The notes under the pieces: generated by a model | What the model saw: only the letters and a program-made list of their open reading frames with translations | What the model was told of the DNA's origin: nothing | The model's database searches: none | Shown here: piece by piece, positions 30,887 through 33,425 of the stretch | Numbering within the stretch: position 1 is the stretch's first letter | Layout: the number at the start of each line of letters is the position of its first letter | Position numbers and translations under genes: made by a program | Assembly (NCBI GenBank): GCA_013140635.1 | Contig: JABFSM010000011.1 | Location: 1 to 33,425 of the forward strand | From: Gemmatimonadales bacterium | GTDB lineage: Bacteria > Gemmatimonadota > Gemmatimonadetes > Gemmatimonadales > GWC2-71-9 | Reading direction: 5' to 3' | DNA length: 33,425 nt

Positions 30887-32172
30887 GAAGGATCCTTGTC
30901 GCTGAAGAGTCGGCGGCCGAGGATGGCCTCGAGCCCGGCAAGGGCGAGGCGGGCCGCATAACGTGCTTGCACGAGGTCCGCCTGGGCCTGGGTCAGGCCG
31001 GCCTGGGCGTCGAGCAGGTCGAGAATGGTGCTGGCCCCGGCGCGGTAGCGGGCCTCCTGCACTCGGTACGATTCGCGCGCCACGACCAGTCCCTGGGCGG
31101 AGTATTCGGTCGTGGCCCGGGCGGTCTGGTATGCTTCCCACGCCGAGGTGACGTCGGCTTCGGCGGCGCGCTCGAGATCGGCCCGGATGGCGCGGGCCAG
31201 TTCCCGGGCGTTCTTGGCGCGGGCGTAGGCCAGCTCCCGCTGAGCGTTGTCCCAGAGCGGAAAGGAGAGGCTGACCGTGAGGGTCCGCCGGGTCAGGCCC
31301 TCGGGATAGAACTGGTCGCCGAAGGTGGTTTCGTTGGCGCTCAAGAACAGGGAGGGAAGGTAGCTCGCCCGGCGTGCCTTGAGCGCGGCCTCGGCGGAGC
31401 GCTCGTTGGCGCGCACCACCCGGTACTCGGGCCCCTGCTCGACAGCCTGCGTCATTGCCTCGACCAGCGACAGCGGGAGATCGGGAGCGCGGGCGGTGTC
31501 GAGCGGCGCGGCATCGATTCCGCCGGAGGCCCCGACGCGCTGGCCGAGGACGAGCCGTGCGACCCGCAGGCGAGCCTCATCTTGCAAGAGGCCGACCCGA
31601 GCCCGATTGAGTTCGAGCAGCAGTTGCAGCGAATCGGTTTGCACCGCGGCGCCACTCAGCACCCGGGCGCGCGCCACCACGAGTTGTTCCCCGGCGCGGC
31701 GAACCCGGTCGCGGCTCACATCGACGAACTCCCGATTGCTCAGGACCGCGTAGTAATCAGCCTCGGTGGTGAGGGCGGTCAGAAAGCGCTGCTGTTGCTC
31801 CCCCGCCCGCGCGCTTTCCAAGTCGGCGCCGGCCTGGCTCAGGGTGGCAAACTTTCGGCCGCCGGCGAAGAGTTCGAACCGGGCATCGATCCGTGCCGTC
31901 GCGCTGGTGGACGCCGGGGCGCCGGTACCGACGTTGAATTGCTGAGTGGAGAAATTGGTGTAGTCGCTACCGACGGTGATGGAGGGAAAGATCATCGCGC
32001 TCATCGCGGCGCGGCGCGCCCACGCGGCGTTGTCCACCGTCCCGAGAGCGCGCACGTAATTCGGATCGAGCCGCGCGGCACGGTTGAGCGCCTCGGCCAG
32101 AGTGATCCGAGGCATGGAGTCGGCGGCCGGCGCCTGCGGGGCGGCCGCGACGACGAGAAGCAGGGCGATCAT
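30883..32172 (-). CDS. TolC-family outer-membrane efflux protein
   Basis: 429 residues. Signal peptide (MIALLLVVAAAPQAPAADS) followed by two copies of the OEP helix/strand repeat: ITLAEALNRAARLDPNYVRA ... QQRFLTALTTEADYYAVLSN, and LSLVEAMTQAVEQGPEYRVV ... SYRVQEARYRAGASTILDLL, with the membrane strands TFGDQFYPEGLTRRTLTVSL between. Trimeric channel for the pump. ATG 32172 overlaps the RND gene stop (ATGA) and the stop overlaps the MFP GTG (GTGA). Confidence 0.94.
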   Translation of the reverse strand: MIALLLVVAAAPQAPAADSMPRITLAEALNRAARLDPNYVRALGTVDNAAWARRAAMSAMIFPSITVGSDYTNFSTQQFNVGTGAPASTSATARIDARFELFAGGRKFATLSQAGADLESARAGEQQQRFLTALTTEADYYAVLSNREFVDVSRDRVRRAGEQLVVARARVLSGAAVQTDSLQLLLELNRARVGLLQDEARLRVARLVLGQRVGASGGIDAAPLDTARAPDLPLSLVEAMTQAVEQGPEYRVVRANERSAEAALKARRASYLPSLFLSANETTFGDQFYPEGLTRRTLTVSLSFPLWDNAQRELAYARAKNARELARAIRADLERAAEADVTSAWEAYQTARATTEYSAQGLVVARESYRVQEARYRAGASTILDLLDAQAGLTQAQADLVQARYAARLALAGLEAILGRRLFSDKDPS

Positions 32173-33425
32173 TCCGCGCCCATCGCATGGGTGGCGGCCG
32201 CCGCGCCATGCCGTACGCGACCGATCCGCACCCGCAACCCCTCCATGAGCGAATAGACGACCGGCACGAGGAAGAGGGTCAGCGCGGTCGAGAAGAGCAC
32301 CCCGCCGACGATCGCATACCCCAGGGGACGGCGGCTCACCGACCCGGCGCCCAACCCGAGGGCGATCGGTACCGCGCCCATGATGGTGGCGACCGAGGTC
32401 ATGAGAATGGGGCGGAGGCGGATGCGGCCCGCTTCGAGAAGCGCTTCGACGACCTCCATCCCCTTCTCCCGCAGCTGATTGGTGTACTCCACCAGCAGGA
32501 TGGAGTTCTTGGTGACGAGTCCTATGAGCAGGATCATCCCGATCTGGCTATAGAGATTGATGCTCGACTTGGCAATGAAGAGCGTAAAGAGCGCGCCGGT
32601 GACCGCCAGCGGCACCGCCATGAGCACCGTAAAGGGATGCACCAACGACTCGAACTGCGAGGCAAGCACCATGAAGACGAAGATCAGCGCCAGCGCGAAG
32701 GCGAAGTAGAGCGAGGTGCCGCTCTCGCGAAGCTCGCGGGATTCGCCGCCCAGGGCGATCGTCGAGCCCGAGGGGAGCACTTCCGCGGCGATTCGTTCCA
32801 GAGAGTCGAGCGCCTCGCCCAGGGTGAATCCCGCCGCCAGGCCGGCGGAGAGATTGGCCGACCGGACGCGCATGTAGTGATTGAGCTGCCTCGGACCGAC
32901 CCCCTCCTTCACGGAAGCAAGCTGTTCGAGCTTGATGAGTTCCCCGTTCCGGCCCCGGACCGCAAGGCCGCTCATATCGGTCGGCGTGGCGCGTTCTTCC
33001 GGAGAGAGCTGCACCATCACGTAATAGAGCTTGTTGTTCCGGGTGAAGGTGCTGGCGCGCTGGCCGCCCAGCATGGCCTGCATGGTGCTGGCCACATCGC
33101 GCACTGGGACGCCGAGATCCTCGGCCCGGTCGCGTTCGTAGGAAACGGCGAGTTCCGGCTTGTTGACGCGGAGGTCGGTGTCGACGTTGGTGAGCCCGCG
33201 GACCTGGCGGGCCCGCTTGAGCATCGCGTCCATCCCAACGAAGAGGGAGTCGAAATTGGGATTTCGGATGATGAACTGGACCGCCGATCCGAAGCCGCCG
33301 AAGGCGGGGGGATTGTTGGCGAAGGCCTGCACCCCGGAGATCTGTGAGAGTTGCGGGCGAAGCACTTCGATAATCTGCTGGGCGGAACGCTTTCGCTCCG
33401 ACCAGTCGACGAAGCGGACGAAGAT
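32169..33425 (-). CDS. RND efflux transporter (HAE1/AcrB-like), C-terminal part, cut by window edge
   Basis: Frame is open to base 33425 (IFVRFVDWSERKRSAQQIIE), so the ORF-track start at 33365 is internal; roughly 600 N-terminal residues lie outside. The 418 visible residues contain part of the second periplasmic porter/docking region (NKPELAVSYERDRAEDLGVP, VRDVASTMQAMLGGQRASTF) and transmembrane helices 8-12: LYFAFALALIFVFMVLASQF, ESLVHPFTVLMAVPLAVTGA, IGMILLIGLVTKNSILLVEY, LRPILMTSVATIMGAVPIAL, GGVLFSTALTLFLVPVVYSL. The VTKNSILLVE segment is a hallmark of hydrophobe/amphiphile RND exporters. Starts the operon RND, TolC, MFP. Substrate not predictable. Confidence 0.95.
   Translation of the reverse strand: MFVRFVDWSERKRSAQQIIEVLRPQLSQISGVQAFANNPPAFGGFGSAVQFIIRNPNFDSLFVGMDAMLKRARQVRGLTNVDTDLRVNKPELAVSYERDRAEDLGVPVRDVASTMQAMLGGQRASTFTRNNKLYYVMVQLSPEERATPTDMSGLAVRGRNGELIKLEQLASVKEGVGPRQLNHYMRVRSANLSAGLAAGFTLGEALDSLERIAAEVLPSGSTIALGGESRELRESGTSLYFAFALALIFVFMVLASQFESLVHPFTVLMAVPLAVTGALFTLFIAKSSINLYSQIGMILLIGLVTKNSILLVEYTNQLREKGMEVVEALLEAGRIRLRPILMTSVATIMGAVPIALGLGAGSVSRRPLGYAIVGGVLFSTALTLFLVPVVYSLMEGLRVRIGRVRHGAAAATHAMGAE

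Overview
The window is a GC-rich bacterial chromosome segment, probably from Gemmatimonadota or a close relative. That assignment is inferred from the high GC, a futalosine-type MqnD, a CarboxypepD_reg/plug protein, PD40-type and M14 lipo/secreted proteins and many 'AAQ'-type signal peptides; no rRNA marker is present. The outer-membrane proteins, lipoproteins and tripartite RND pump show a diderm cell. Coding density is high: 4-nt GTGA/ATGA overlaps and convergent 3' overlaps are common.

Layout, left to right. (1) 1-4133, plus strand: transketolase (5' end outside the window), transaldolase and a dicarboxylate/glutamate symporter. (2) 4066-5002, minus strand: tRNA-Cys directly followed by a secreted CarboxypepD_reg + TonB-plug protein with no barrel. 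(3) 5104-6856: a strikingly AT-rich regulatory island and a hipB-hipA module. (4) 6849-9180, minus strand: 87-aa protein, POTRA/beta-barrel surface antigen and an anchored 148-aa protein. (5) 9257-14459, plus strand: zinc-ribbon membrane protein, mqnD, a REC/HD-GYP c-di-GMP phosphodiesterase, a REC-DHp-pseudoREC protein without ATPase domain, and a c-type cytochrome lipoprotein. (6) 14469-18824: LemA/HtpX pair, orphan prepilin, YceI protein with a Fis-type regulator, and a YhaM-like exoribonuclease. (7) 18825-19612: about 790 bases without a convincing protein gene. It holds a candidate structured non-coding RNA on the minus strand (promoter-like boxes plus a strong intrinsic terminator) and a heptamer repeat array. 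(8) 19613-21592: unknown protein, cold-shock protein with terminator, unknown protein, basic-tailed protein. (9) 21690-24100: lipoprotein TPR/CsgG-like protein and beta-barrel protein behind a near-consensus CRP-type site. (10) 24243-29580, minus strand: glnA, M14 peptidase, peroxiredoxin, PD40 lipoprotein, lepB. (11) 29783-33425, minus strand: RND transporter (partial), TolC-type protein and membrane-fusion protein.

The most unusual signals are not protein genes. Seven intergenic elements are built from 7-nt units, most arranged as mirrored arms of a long hairpin, and lie at or just beyond the stop codon of a neighbouring gene (gaps of 0 to about 15 nt). They use at least three unrelated heptamer sequences but share this architecture. 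One arm has become the C-terminal codons of the YceI gene. The second is the orphan 420-nt minus-strand transcription unit near 18.9-19.3 kb. A third theme is starts with little or no Shine-Dalgarno sequence and a -10-like box 6-8 nt before the start codon, which suggests leaderless mRNAs.

All gene calls come from reading motifs and ORFs by eye. No database search or folding program was run.
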